Assembly: GCA_014379305.1 (NCBI GenBank)
Contig: JACMMB010000161.1
Coordinates: forward strand, 1-11,538
From: Akkermansiaceae bacterium
GTDB taxonomy: Bacteria > Verrucomicrobiota > Verrucomicrobiia > Verrucomicrobiales > Akkermansiaceae
Direction: 5' to 3'
Length of the DNA: 11,538 bases
The notes below the pieces were generated by a model. It searched no databases. It was not told where the DNA came from and was given only the letters and a program-made list of their open reading frames with translations. A program made the translations under genes and the position numbers. Positions 1-7,120 of the stretch are shown piece by piece (position 1 is the first letter of the stretch; every line of letters begins with the position of its first letter).

Positions 1-450
1 AAGCGTTCCATTCCCATCGCTGTATGAGGAAACCGCGTCCCGGAGGAGATGGTCGGCCAGCGTGTAGAGAGGCTCGATGAGGTTGACATCCTGTAGCTCC
101 GAGGTGGCCATGATCTTTTTGGCACGCTTGGCAATATTCGTGGCATGATCGGAGATGCGCTCCAGGTTCATCGATATTTTCATTGAGGAAACAACGAGCC
201 GCAGATCGGTAGCCATGGGATGATAGCGGACGAGGATGTCCATTCCGAGCTGATCAATGAGACGCTCCTGCTCATCGACATCATCATCATCGGCGATGAC
301 CGAGTTCGCCTGTTCCAGATTGCGGTCCATAAGGGCACCGATTGCGCGCTCCAGATTGTGGCGTGCCCGTGCCGCCATCGACAGGACTTCGCCTTTCATC
401 GAAGCAATCAATTGATCGAAGTCTTTCAGAATATGTGGATCGCCGTGCAT
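1..450 (-). CDS. phoU: PhoU phosphate signalling protein, N-terminal 150 residues (cut by window edge)
   Basis: The reading frame starts at ATG 450 and stays open to the left edge, giving 150 residues of a protein usually about 220-240 long. The sequence follows the PhoU helical-bundle repeat. It has an N-terminal helix with a DFDQL stretch, the acidic segment VIADDDDVDEQE (residues 51-62), then RYHPMATDLRLV (75-86), and finally MNLERISDHATNIAKRA (94-110), which contains the family's metal-binding E-x-x-x-D and N-x-A-K features. PhoU is a cytoplasmic regulator that couples the Pst transporter to the PhoR/PhoB two-component system and limits phosphate uptake when phosphate is plentiful. It lies 11 bp after the second pstB, the usual last place in a pst operon. 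There is no clear Shine-Dalgarno before the ATG, so translational coupling is likely. The second PhoU repeat lies outside the window. Confidence 0.93.
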   Translation of the reverse strand, partial: MHGDPHILKDFDQLIASMKGEVLSMAARARHNLERAIGALMDRNLEQANSVIADDDDVDEQERLIDQLGMDILVRYHPMATDLRLVVSSMKISMNLERISDHATNIAKRAKKIMATSELQDVNLIEPLYTLADHLLRDAVSSYSDGNGTL

Positions 451-461
451 GATATTGAATA

Positions 462-1241
462 TTAGCCGAATCTACCGGTAATGTAGTCTTCGGTTTGTTT
501 AATTTTGGGATTAGAAAAAATCCTGGTGGTTAGATCATATTCGATGAGTTCCCCCAGGTAAAAGAACGCGGTCTGGTCAGAAACCCGGGCGGCTTGTTGC
601 ATGTTGTGAGTCACGATAACGATCGTGAAATCTTTCTTCAAACTGAAGATGAGCTCTTCAACGCGGGCCGTGGCAATGGGATCGAGCGCGGAGCAAGGCT
701 CGTCCATAAGTATGATCGAAGGGTCGACCGCCGTAGTGCGGGCGATGCACAGCCGCTGCTGCTGGCCACCGGAAAGTCCGTAAGCACTTTCGTTCAGGCG
801 GTCCTTGACCTCGTCCCAAAGTGCCGCACCCATGAGGGCTTTTTCAACAATTCCATCAAGAATGGGCTTGCGCTTTTCTCCCAGGATTCTCGGGCCATAA
901 GCGACGTTTTCGTAAATACTGCGCGGAAATGGATTGGACTTTTGAAAGACCATTCCAACCCGGCGGCGCAATTCCACGCCATCGACACGAGCATCATGGA
1001 TTTCCATACCATCAATGCGGATGCTCCCTTTTGTAACCTTGGCACCCGGGATAAAATCATTCATCCGGTTGAAACAGCGAAGCAGGGTGGATTTTCCGCA
1101 ACCGGAAGGGCCGATGAAGGCGGTGACTTCGTTGCGGGCGATGTCCATACCCACGCCTTTAATGGCTCTGGATTTCCCATAGGAAAAATCCATGTCCCGC
1201 ACTTCGATGGCGGTGCCGGGCAAGTTCCCATCACCTTTCAT
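462..1241 (-). CDS. pstB: Phosphate ABC transporter ATP-binding protein PstB (second copy)
   Basis: This 259-residue ATPase should energise phosphate import at the inner face of the membrane. All catalytic elements are visible: Walker A GPSGCGKST (44-52), Q-loop Gln100, ABC signature LSGGQQQRL (156-164), Walker B IILMDEP with catalytic Glu181, and H-loop His212. The segment NRMNDFIPGA after Walker A and the ending EDYITGRFG are typical of PstB. I chose ATG 1241 over an upstream ATG at 1319 because a GGGAGGT ribosome site lies 9 nt before it and because it sits one base past the stop of the preceding pstB. The longer frame would overlap that gene by 77 bp and add a 26-residue tail not typical of PstB. 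It is the second of two tandem PstB genes, and both copies appear catalytically intact. Confidence 0.95.
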   Translation of the reverse strand: MKGDGNLPGTAIEVRDMDFSYGKSRAIKGVGMDIARNEVTAFIGPSGCGKSTLLRCFNRMNDFIPGAKVTKGSIRIDGMEIHDARVDGVELRRRVGMVFQKSNPFPRSIYENVAYGPRILGEKRKPILDGIVEKALMGAALWDEVKDRLNESAYGLSGGQQQRLCIARTTAVDPSIILMDEPCSALDPIATARVEELIFSLKKDFTIVIVTHNMQQAARVSDQTAFFYLGELIEYDLTTRIFSNPKIKQTEDYITGRFG

Positions 1242-1242
1242 A

Positions 1243-2034
1243 TCAGCTGAACCTCCCGGTGATGTATGCTTCTGTTTCAGGTTGTTGGGGGCGTTCGAAG
1301 ATTTGCATCGTTTTGCCAAATTCGATCAATTTCCCCATATAGAGAAATGCGGTGTGATCCGAACAACGCGTGGCCTGTTCCATGTTGTGGGTGACGATGA
1401 CGATCGTGAACTGCTGCTTAAGCGTGGTGATCAGGTCTTCGATTTTCAGCGTGGCCAATGGATCCAAGGCAGCGCAGGGCTCGTCCATCAGCAGAATTTC
1501 AGGTTGGTTGGCAATGGCGCGGGCGATGCAGAGGCGCTGCTGCTGGCCGCCTGACAGGCTGAAGGCGCTGTCGTGAAGGCGGTCCTTCACCTCTTCCCAA
1601 AGCGCGGAGTCCCGCAGCGAGCGCTCAACGGTTTCATCGAGTTCCGATTTTTTCGAGCGTCCCGCAACGCGGAGGCTGAAAATGACATTCTCGTAGATAG
1701 ATTTGGCGAACGGATTGTATTTTTGAAAAACCATTCCGACCCGCTTGCGCAGTGAGATGACCTCGATGGAGGGGTCGTAAAGCGAGGTTCCATCGAGACG
1801 GATATCACCTTTGTGGCGGACCCCGTCAATGAGGTCGTTCATGCGGTTCATATTCCGCAACAGGGTCGATTTGCCACAACCCGAAGGCCCGATAAGGGCA
1901 GTCACCTGGTTTTCCGGAATCCGCATGTCGATTCCGAAGAGCGCCTGTTTTTCGCCATAGAAAAAGCTGAAATCCTCCACCCGGATAAAATCGGGGCGCG
2001 GGCCGGAAGCCGGTTTATCGATCAAATCAGACAT
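1243..2034 (-). CDS. pstB: Phosphate ABC transporter ATP-binding protein PstB (first copy)
   Basis: This 263-residue ABC ATPase has Walker A GPSGCGKST (49-57), Q-loop Gln104, signature LSGGQQQRL (160-168), Walker B ILLMDEP with Glu185, and H-loop His216. It ends with EAYITGRFS, the PstB type of C-terminus. The start at ATG 2034 lies a single base after the TAA stop of pstA, so the two are probably translationally coupled; no Shine-Dalgarno is seen. The open frame continues upstream to 2253, but that 73-residue extension is antisense-like overlap with pstA and resembles no known protein, so I rejected it. Its close sequence match to the next gene suggests a tandem duplication or a two-ATPase arrangement such as the pstBA/pstBB pair of Bacillus subtilis. 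Whether the two form homodimers or a heterodimer under PstC/PstA cannot be told from sequence. Confidence 0.95.
   Translation of the reverse strand: MSDLIDKPASGPRPDFIRVEDFSFFYGEKQALFGIDMRIPENQVTALIGPSGCGKSTLLRNMNRMNDLIDGVRHKGDIRLDGTSLYDPSIEVISLRKRVGMVFQKYNPFAKSIYENVIFSLRVAGRSKKSELDETVERSLRDSALWEEVKDRLHDSAFSLSGGQQQRLCIARAIANQPEILLMDEPCAALDPLATLKIEDLITTLKQQFTIVIVTHNMEQATRCSDHTAFLYMGKLIEFGKTMQIFERPQQPETEAYITGRFS
1251..1257 (-). promoter_or_regulatory. Shine-Dalgarno site deciding the start of the second pstB
   Basis: On the minus strand GGGAGGT lies 9 nt before ATG 1241, inside the last codons of the first pstB. It is the only strong Shine-Dalgarno at a gene start that I see in this window. The other starts (recA, pstS, pstC, first pstB, phoU, the two-domain gene, the peroxiredoxin) have none. 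It supports the short form of the second PstB. Confidence 0.7.
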
Positions 2035-2035
2035 C

Positions 2036-3673
2036 TTAGAAACTGCTGACGGCGAAACGTTTTCGCAGGCGGTTGCGAATGATGATGGCGGCGAGGTTGA
2101 GGGTGACGACAACCACAATGAGTAACAATGCCGTCGCATAAACGAATGGCTTCGCCGCTTCGGCATCGGGCGATTGAAACCCGAGATCGTAAATGTGGAA
2201 GCCAAGATGCATGAACTTCCGCTCGGCATGGATAAAGGGCGCGACATCATCAATGGGTAGGGAAGGCGCCAGCTTGACCACTCCGACGATCATGAGCGGG
2301 GCGACCTCTCCCGCGCCTCGCGCCATCGCCAGAATCACTCCGGTCAGAATGCCCGGCAATGAAGCGGGAAGGACGACCCGCTGGATGGCCTGCCATTTCG
2401 ATGCGCCACAGGCGAGAGCCGCTTCGCGGACGCCGCGAGGGACGGCGGAAAGCGCCTCTTCGGTAGCGACAATGACAACCGGCAGAGTCAGCAGGGCAAG
2501 GGTCAGCGAGGCCCATAAAATACCAGGCGTGCCGAAAGTGGGGGTGGGCAGCTTTTCAGGGAAAAAATTCCGGTCCACATTCGCGCCGACAAAATACACG
2601 AAAAAGGCCAGGCCAAAGACCCCGAAAACGATGGATGGCACTCCCGCGAGATTGTTGACGCAGATACGCACGATGCGAACCATCAGTCCCTGCTTGGCGT
2701 ATTCGCGAAGATAGATGGCGGCGATCACGCCAAACGGGGTGACGAAAAAGCTCATCACAAGGGTCATGGTCACTGTGCCGAAAATGGCTGGGAAAACACC
2801 TCCCTCGGTATTCGCCTCCCGGGGGTCTTCCTTGAGGAAATGCCACACGCGACGCAGGCTCTCCCCTAAACGTTCCAAAAAGCCTGCCTGATTCGGCGCA
2901 AAGACTCCGAGAAGCTGATCGGCGGGGAGTGTGCTTTCGCGGCCATCAGCGACGATGTAAGTCAGGCTGCTGGCGGCCATGGTCGCATCGAGTCGAGTCG
3001 CTTTTTTTTGCAGCGTGTCGAATTCGGTCTGGAGCCGGGCACGCCGCTCAACTGCCGCGGCGGATGTGATGCGTCCGGCTTTTTCCGAGCGTCCGAGCTC
3101 TTCCATTTCCATACTGACTTTACCGATTTCCTTGCGCTCGATATGGAGAACCTTTCTTCTCAGATTCTCGCTGGTTTCGAGAATTTTGTTCAGCTCGGGA
3201 ATGAAATCAGGTGAACTTGCCACAGTCCGTTTATCGCCGGTTTCAACGGCGACAGCCGTGCCGATGGCGGGTCCATAGGTAAGACGCTCGATCAACAGAA
3301 GATTTTTCGGGGAGCTGCGCTTGATGATTGATCCAACATCGACATATCTGAATGTCTCGCCGTTGAGATCCTTGTTTCCTTGGAAAAGCTGGATTTCCCT
3401 GACGTCCGCACCTTCGGAGTTTTTTCGGCTCTGCTGCTGCGTGACATAGCCAGCGATTATCTCGCGGGTCTCACCGTTCTGTAATTCGAAAAGCTCGATC
3501 CGCTTCGGCCAGAAAGTAGCCGCACCTTTGACAAGGATCAGCAGGAAAAGGCCGAGAGCCATCGTCACCCCGATGGCCAGACCCGCAGCCGTCAGCCAAA
3601 CCAAGGGCTCGCCCTTCCGCGACCTGCCGGTCGTGGCGAACTGCTCTCTGTTTTTCTCCGCTTCCTTTGCCAT
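2036..3673 (-). CDS. pstA: Phosphate ABC transporter permease PstA with enlarged periplasmic N-terminal domain
   Basis: This is a 545-residue inner-membrane permease subunit; ordinary PstA has about 280-300 residues. A short basic cytoplasmic N-terminus is followed by a membrane segment at about 26-50, then about 240 residues expected in the periplasm. These contain a charged, probably coiled-coil stretch at about 160-232. The transporter domain occupies about 292-535, with several hydrophobic helices and the EAA loop at 405-436 (EEALSAVPRGV, then GASKW, ending VVLP), which docks onto the PstB ATPase. The long form resembles PstA proteins with a DUF3333-type N-terminal domain that I know from Vibrio and Shewanella; that assignment is from memory. 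The gene starts 3 bp after the pstC stop and ends one base before the first pstB, so it is inside a tight operon. The function of the extra domain is not known to me. Confidence 0.93.
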   Translation of the reverse strand: MAKEAEKNREQFATTGRSRKGEPLVWLTAAGLAIGVTMALGLFLLILVKGAATFWPKRIELFELQNGETREIIAGYVTQQQSRKNSEGADVREIQLFQGNKDLNGETFRYVDVGSIIKRSSPKNLLLIERLTYGPAIGTAVAVETGDKRTVASSPDFIPELNKILETSENLRRKVLHIERKEIGKVSMEMEELGRSEKAGRITSAAAVERRARLQTEFDTLQKKATRLDATMAASSLTYIVADGRESTLPADQLLGVFAPNQAGFLERLGESLRRVWHFLKEDPREANTEGGVFPAIFGTVTMTLVMSFFVTPFGVIAAIYLREYAKQGLMVRIVRICVNNLAGVPSIVFGVFGLAFFVYFVGANVDRNFFPEKLPTPTFGTPGILWASLTLALLTLPVVIVATEEALSAVPRGVREAALACGASKWQAIQRVVLPASLPGILTGVILAMARGAGEVAPLMIVGVVKLAPSLPIDDVAPFIHAERKFMHLGFHIYDLGFQSPDAEAAKPFVYATALLLIVVVVTLNLAAIIIRNRLRKRFAVSSF

Positions 3674-3676
3674 CGA

Positions 3677-5947
3677 CTAAACCAATTTGTTTTTTTCACG
3701 GAGCCGCTGCCGCAGTATTTCGGCGATGGTGTTCATCACAAAAGTCATTGCGAACAATACGACCGCGCCCAGGAAAAGGGTTCGGTAATGGGTCGATCCG
3801 ACCGGTGCTTCCGGAAGCTCGACCGCGATATTCGCAGCCAGGGTGCGCATTCCCGAAAACAGGTTCCACTCCATGATCGGCGTATTTCCAGTGGCCATGA
3901 CCATCACCATTGTTTCGCCGACAGCGCGTCCAAAACCAATCATGAGTGCGGAGAAAATGCCCGAAGAGGCGACGGGGAGCATGACCGTCCGCACGACTTG
4001 CCAGCGGTTGGCGCCCAGGGCGGCGGCGGCGGCGGTCAGAGATTTCGGGACGTTTGAAAGTGCATCTTCGGCAATGGTGAAAATGACGGGAATCACGGCG
4101 AAGCCCATGATAAATCCCAATACCAGCGAGTTTCGTTGCTCGAATTTAGTACCGGTTGCCTGCGGCCACCACAGACTGAAATCCGCGATTTTCAGCCCGC
4201 TGCCCGGATCGGTGTAAACAAAGAACATTTTTTCAATCAGTGGCCCGGACCACCATCCGATCATGCCTGCAAGGGCGAGAAACGGGATCACCATCATCCA
4301 CTCGGCACCGCCTTCGAAACGGTTACGGAAAGACAGAGGCATGCGGCACCAGAGGTAGCCCACCAGCAGCGCGGTCAAGGGAATGAGGATGACCATCATC
4401 ATCACCGACGGCACGCGTGTATCTAAAATCGGGGCGAGCCATAAACCCGCCAGGAAACCCAACACCACCGAAGGCAGCGATGACATGATTTCCATGGTCG
4501 GCTTGACGATGCGTTTGACATCCGGCGGTAAAAACGCCGCCGAGAAAATCGCTGCGAGCAGGGCGATGGGAATCGAAAATAGCAACGCGTAGGCAGTGCC
4601 TTTCAAAGATCCAAAGATGAGGGGAACGAGGGAAAGCTTGGCTTCAAAATCATCGCTACCACCCGTTGACTGCCATTGATAGACGGGACCTTTACCCCCC
4701 TCATACCAAACCTCTCCGAAAAAAGCCTGCCAACCCGCGTCCGGATGGCGATCCTTGATCTCAAACTTCTTCGCCTCACCCGTTTCGGACGCGATCCAAA
4801 ATGATTCGCCTTTCGCATCAAGGATCGCGGCTGCGGGTTCCAAATCCACGGTTCCATGCCAGCGAACCGCGCCGGAGGTGCTGTGGCGGATCGAAAGCTC
4901 GCGGCCGGCCCCGGCTAGAAAGGTCCGATTCCTCTGGCTCTTTGCGAAAATTTTCCTCCCGTCTCCGACATTCGGAAAATCCTTGGTTGGTCCGAACAGG
5001 CGTTCCGTATTTTCGCCAGTGCGAAAAAGACTCCACTGCTGTTGCGTGCCTTTTTCCGAGGTAAGGATCGCGGAAACGCCCCCGAAAAGAAAATCCATCT
5101 GCGCGATTTTTCCCCCATTGAACGGACTGAAAGCCTGGCGTTTGCTTACTCCGTCAGTTTCGGCTAAAAAATAACTCACCGCGTGTTTCTCATCGGCGAT
5201 CAACACCAGTCGGCCATTTTGCGAAGCGCGCAGTAGAACCGCCTTCCCTTCGATCAGTGGCGAAATATCCATTTCACCGAGTATCGATAGCTTCTTTCCT
5301 CCAATCAGGCCTCCCTTGAACCCGAGACGGACGATTGAGACTGCCTGGGTGACGCCATCGTCACGCTTCACTACGATGACCCGGGAATCCCCGCCATCGC
5401 CATAGCTGAGAGCCGTCACCGGCCCTGTGCCGGCCTTGATTTCATACCAAGGTTCAACGACTACGGATGGCTCCACGCCTTTGGCTTCGCCATTTTCAAA
5501 AACACGCCTGTAGTTGATCAGAAAAGAACCCACCCGGCCGTCTTCCAAACCAATCGAAACGCGCCGGTTGACCGGATCGTATGAACTTGCCGTCACATTC
5601 AATCCATCCAGACCGGGCACCTCGAACTCAGTGCGGGTGCCGCTCTTGCCATCCACGAAGAGAAGATTTTCACCTCCCGAATAAAAAAATGGCAGTTCGC
5701 CCCATTCGTCCACGCCAAGAATCAGGGGCTTGCCTTCACTTTGGACGGAGGAGGTTCGCACCACCGCCCCCGGCTTGAACAGCGGGATAACTTCCTTGCC
5801 TATGAAATAAAAGATGCCGAAAACCGCAAGAATCACTCCGATCCCGCCCAAGCGGATCGCCCAACCCATGAAACGGTCGAACCACAAAGTGGCCCTTGAA
5901 ACTTCAAACCGCTTAGGATCGGGGCTAGACGGCTTTTCTGACTTCAT
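3677..5947 (-). CDS. pstC: Phosphate ABC transporter permease PstC with large periplasmic beta-propeller-like domain
   Basis: This 756-residue permease subunit is more than twice the length of classical PstC (about 300-340). A membrane segment at about 31-51 is followed by about 380 residues expected in the periplasm (about 60-435). That region is built of repeating short beta-strand units with sequences such as VSIGLEDGRVGSF, GRLVLIADEKHAVSYF and FWIASETGEAKKFEI, which suggests a WD40-like propeller of six or seven blades. The transport domain follows (about 440-745) with hydrophobic helices and the EAA loop at 627-658 (EDALSNVPKSL, then GANRW, ending VMLP). PstC and PstA together form the phosphate channel. 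No Shine-Dalgarno precedes ATG 5947; the start is supported by the basic, proline-rich N-terminus just before the first membrane helix. The gap to pstS is 89 bp and that to pstA is 3 bp. Long PstC forms are known in some gammaproteobacteria, but the propeller call is my inference. Confidence 0.93.
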   Translation of the reverse strand: MKSEKPSSPDPKRFEVSRATLWFDRFMGWAIRLGGIGVILAVFGIFYFIGKEVIPLFKPGAVVRTSSVQSEGKPLILGVDEWGELPFFYSGGENLLFVDGKSGTRTEFEVPGLDGLNVTASSYDPVNRRVSIGLEDGRVGSFLINYRRVFENGEAKGVEPSVVVEPWYEIKAGTGPVTALSYGDGGDSRVIVVKRDDGVTQAVSIVRLGFKGGLIGGKKLSILGEMDISPLIEGKAVLLRASQNGRLVLIADEKHAVSYFLAETDGVSKRQAFSPFNGGKIAQMDFLFGGVSAILTSEKGTQQQWSLFRTGENTERLFGPTKDFPNVGDGRKIFAKSQRNRTFLAGAGRELSIRHSTSGAVRWHGTVDLEPAAAILDAKGESFWIASETGEAKKFEIKDRHPDAGWQAFFGEVWYEGGKGPVYQWQSTGGSDDFEAKLSLVPLIFGSLKGTAYALLFSIPIALLAAIFSAAFLPPDVKRIVKPTMEIMSSLPSVVLGFLAGLWLAPILDTRVPSVMMMVILIPLTALLVGYLWCRMPLSFRNRFEGGAEWMMVIPFLALAGMIGWWSGPLIEKMFFVYTDPGSGLKIADFSLWWPQATGTKFEQRNSLVLGFIMGFAVIPVIFTIAEDALSNVPKSLTAAAAALGANRWQVVRTVMLPVASSGIFSALMIGFGRAVGETMVMVMATGNTPIMEWNLFSGMRTLAANIAVELPEAPVGSTHYRTLFLGAVVLFAMTFVMNTIAEILRQRLREKNKLV

Positions 5948-5992
5948 CAGTATCGCTTGGGATGAAGGATAAAGCTCGCTAGGCCCTTTTAG

Positions 5993-6025
5993 CCATCACA
6001 ATTTATACCTCCACAGGGGTGATGG
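5993..6025 (-). repeat. Inverted repeat (possible mRNA hairpin) between pstS and pstC
   Basis: Two perfect 7-bp arms, CCATCAC (5993-5999) and GTGATGG (6019-6025), flank a 19-nt loop. On the minus strand the loop carries GGAGG (6008-6012). Directly downstream is only a five-codon frame (ATG 5996 to TAG 5979), not pstC. There is no T-run, so it is not an obvious Rho-independent terminator. A stem here could protect the 3' end of pstS mRNA or set the ratio between binding protein and permease. That role is inference. Confidence 0.35.
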
Positions 6026-6036
6026 AATTCGTCAGA

Positions 6037-6999
6037 TTACTCGGCAAGTGTCTTGAGAGTTTCCACAGCCAATTCGTTAGGCATTGGATAATAACCGTCC
6101 TTTTCGACAATTTTCTGACCATCTTTGGAAAGCACGAACTTCAGGAACTCCAGGGACAGCTTGTCGAGAGCCTCGTCGGGCTTTTTGTTTACATAGACGA
6201 TTAGGAATCGTGCCAGTGGATAATCGCCTGAGAGTGAGTTTGCATAATTGGCTTCGAAGAAGTCGCCACCCTCGCTTGAAAGCGGGACGGCACGGACGCC
6301 GGAGGTTTTGTAACCGATTCCTGAATAACCAATAGCGTATTGATCGCCCCCCACGCCTTGCACCACAGCTGAAGAACCAGGCTGTTCTTTCACGGAGGAC
6401 TTGAAATCTCCTTTGGCGAGCGCGTGCTCTTGAAAGAAGCCATAGGTTCCCGAAGCCGAGTTACGCCCGAATAGGGAAATCGCACGCCCTTTCCAGGCAT
6501 TCAGACCAAGTTGTCCCCACTCGCTGAGGTCATCACCGCCCATTTTGCGGGTTGAGGAATAGAGGCTGTCCACTTGCTTCATGGTCAGTCCTTTGATCGG
6601 GTTGTCTTTGTGCGCAAAGACAGCCAGGGCATCGATGGCGACGTTGACTTGGGTCGGCTTGTAGCCGTGCTTTTTCTCGAAGGCATCGATTTCCTCCGCT
6701 TTCATCGGCCGGCTCATCGGACCAAGCTGCGCGGTGCCTTCAATCAAAGCGGGAGGCGCGGTCGAGCTGCCTTTGCCCTCGATCTGGATGTTCACGTTGG
6801 GGTAGGTCTTTTTGAAACCCTCCGCCCATAACGTCATGAGGTTATTCAAGCTATCCGAGCCGATTGAGTTCAGATTTCCAGAAACGCCACTGACGGCCTT
6901 GTAAGCAGCCGTGGCTTCATCAATGTGGGACTCTTCCGCAGATGCGACCATGGTGGTGAGCATTGCCCCGATTACCATCCGACTTAGTTTTGTTTTCAT
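6037..6999 (-). CDS. pstS: Periplasmic phosphate-binding protein PstS
   Basis: The 320-residue precursor starts at ATG 6999 with a classical Sec signal peptide: basic n-region KTKLSR, hydrophobic core MVIGAMLTTMV, and an A-S-A cleavage site (19-21), giving a mature start near Glu22. No lipobox cysteine is present, so it should be a soluble periplasmic protein. The mature part shows the PstS phosphate-binding loops: NSIGSDSL (44-51), EGKGSSTAP (74-82), LGPMSRPM (92-99) and the GRNSASGTYGFF loop (178-189). The open frame extends upstream to 7104, but those 35 residues would put basic and cysteine-rich sequence ahead of the signal peptide and would cover the putative regulatory site, so I rejected them. 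PstS captures orthophosphate and delivers it to PstC/PstA. It is the first gene of the pst cluster, with a Pho-box-like site about 90 bp upstream, which suggests induction by phosphate starvation. Confidence 0.94.
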   Translation of the reverse strand: MKTKLSRMVIGAMLTTMVASAEESHIDEATAAYKAVSGVSGNLNSIGSDSLNNLMTLWAEGFKKTYPNVNIQIEGKGSSTAPPALIEGTAQLGPMSRPMKAEEIDAFEKKHGYKPTQVNVAIDALAVFAHKDNPIKGLTMKQVDSLYSSTRKMGGDDLSEWGQLGLNAWKGRAISLFGRNSASGTYGFFQEHALAKGDFKSSVKEQPGSSAVVQGVGGDQYAIGYSGIGYKTSGVRAVPLSSEGGDFFEANYANSLSGDYPLARFLIVYVNKKPDEALDKLSLEFLKFVLSKDGQKIVEKDGYYPMPNELAVETLKTLAE

Positions 7000-7088
7000 A
7001 ACGATTTTTTGAAAATGATTCACCCGTTGAAGCGGTGGACGTGCCGAACTTATGCACTTGATGCCACAACAACGGCAAAACGCCTTCC

Positions 7089-7110
7089 GTGACATAACTG
7101 TCACATAACT
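7089..7110. promoter_or_regulatory. Pho-box-like operator upstream of pstS
   Basis: GTGACA-TAAC-TGTCAC (7089-7104) is a perfect 6+4+6 inverted repeat. In the same place ACATAACT occurs twice (7092-7099 and 7103-7110) with a period of 11 bp, and CTGTCAC (7098-7104) matches a PhoB half site of the CTGTCAT type. An 11-bp direct repeat of GT(C/G)AC halves is the architecture of a Pho box. The site lies 89 bp upstream of the pstS start, in the 121-bp gap after the two-domain gene, where a starvation promoter would be expected. A related site precedes the two-domain gene at 9206-9223. The identity of the binding protein is inference. Confidence 0.5.
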
Positions 7111-7120
7111 CGATTATTGG

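Noticed and set aside
594..1250. Plus-strand open frame of 218 codons
   Set aside because: It lies entirely antisense to the second pstB, whose catalytic motifs are intact, and its translation resembles no protein family. The same applies to the plus-strand frames at 2193-2714 (antisense to pstA) and 9736-10263 (antisense to recA).
2035..2253. 73-residue upstream extension of the first PstB
   Set aside because: It overlaps the end of pstA in another frame and has no PstB-like content. ATG 2034 directly follows the pstA stop.
5979..5996. Five-codon open frame after a GGAGG as a real gene
   Set aside because: It is too short to support as a gene; it is kept only as a possible leader effect in the findings.
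7000..7104. 35-residue upstream extension of PstS
   Set aside because: It would precede a clear Sec signal peptide and overlap the Pho-box-like site. ATG 6999 starts the signal peptide directly.
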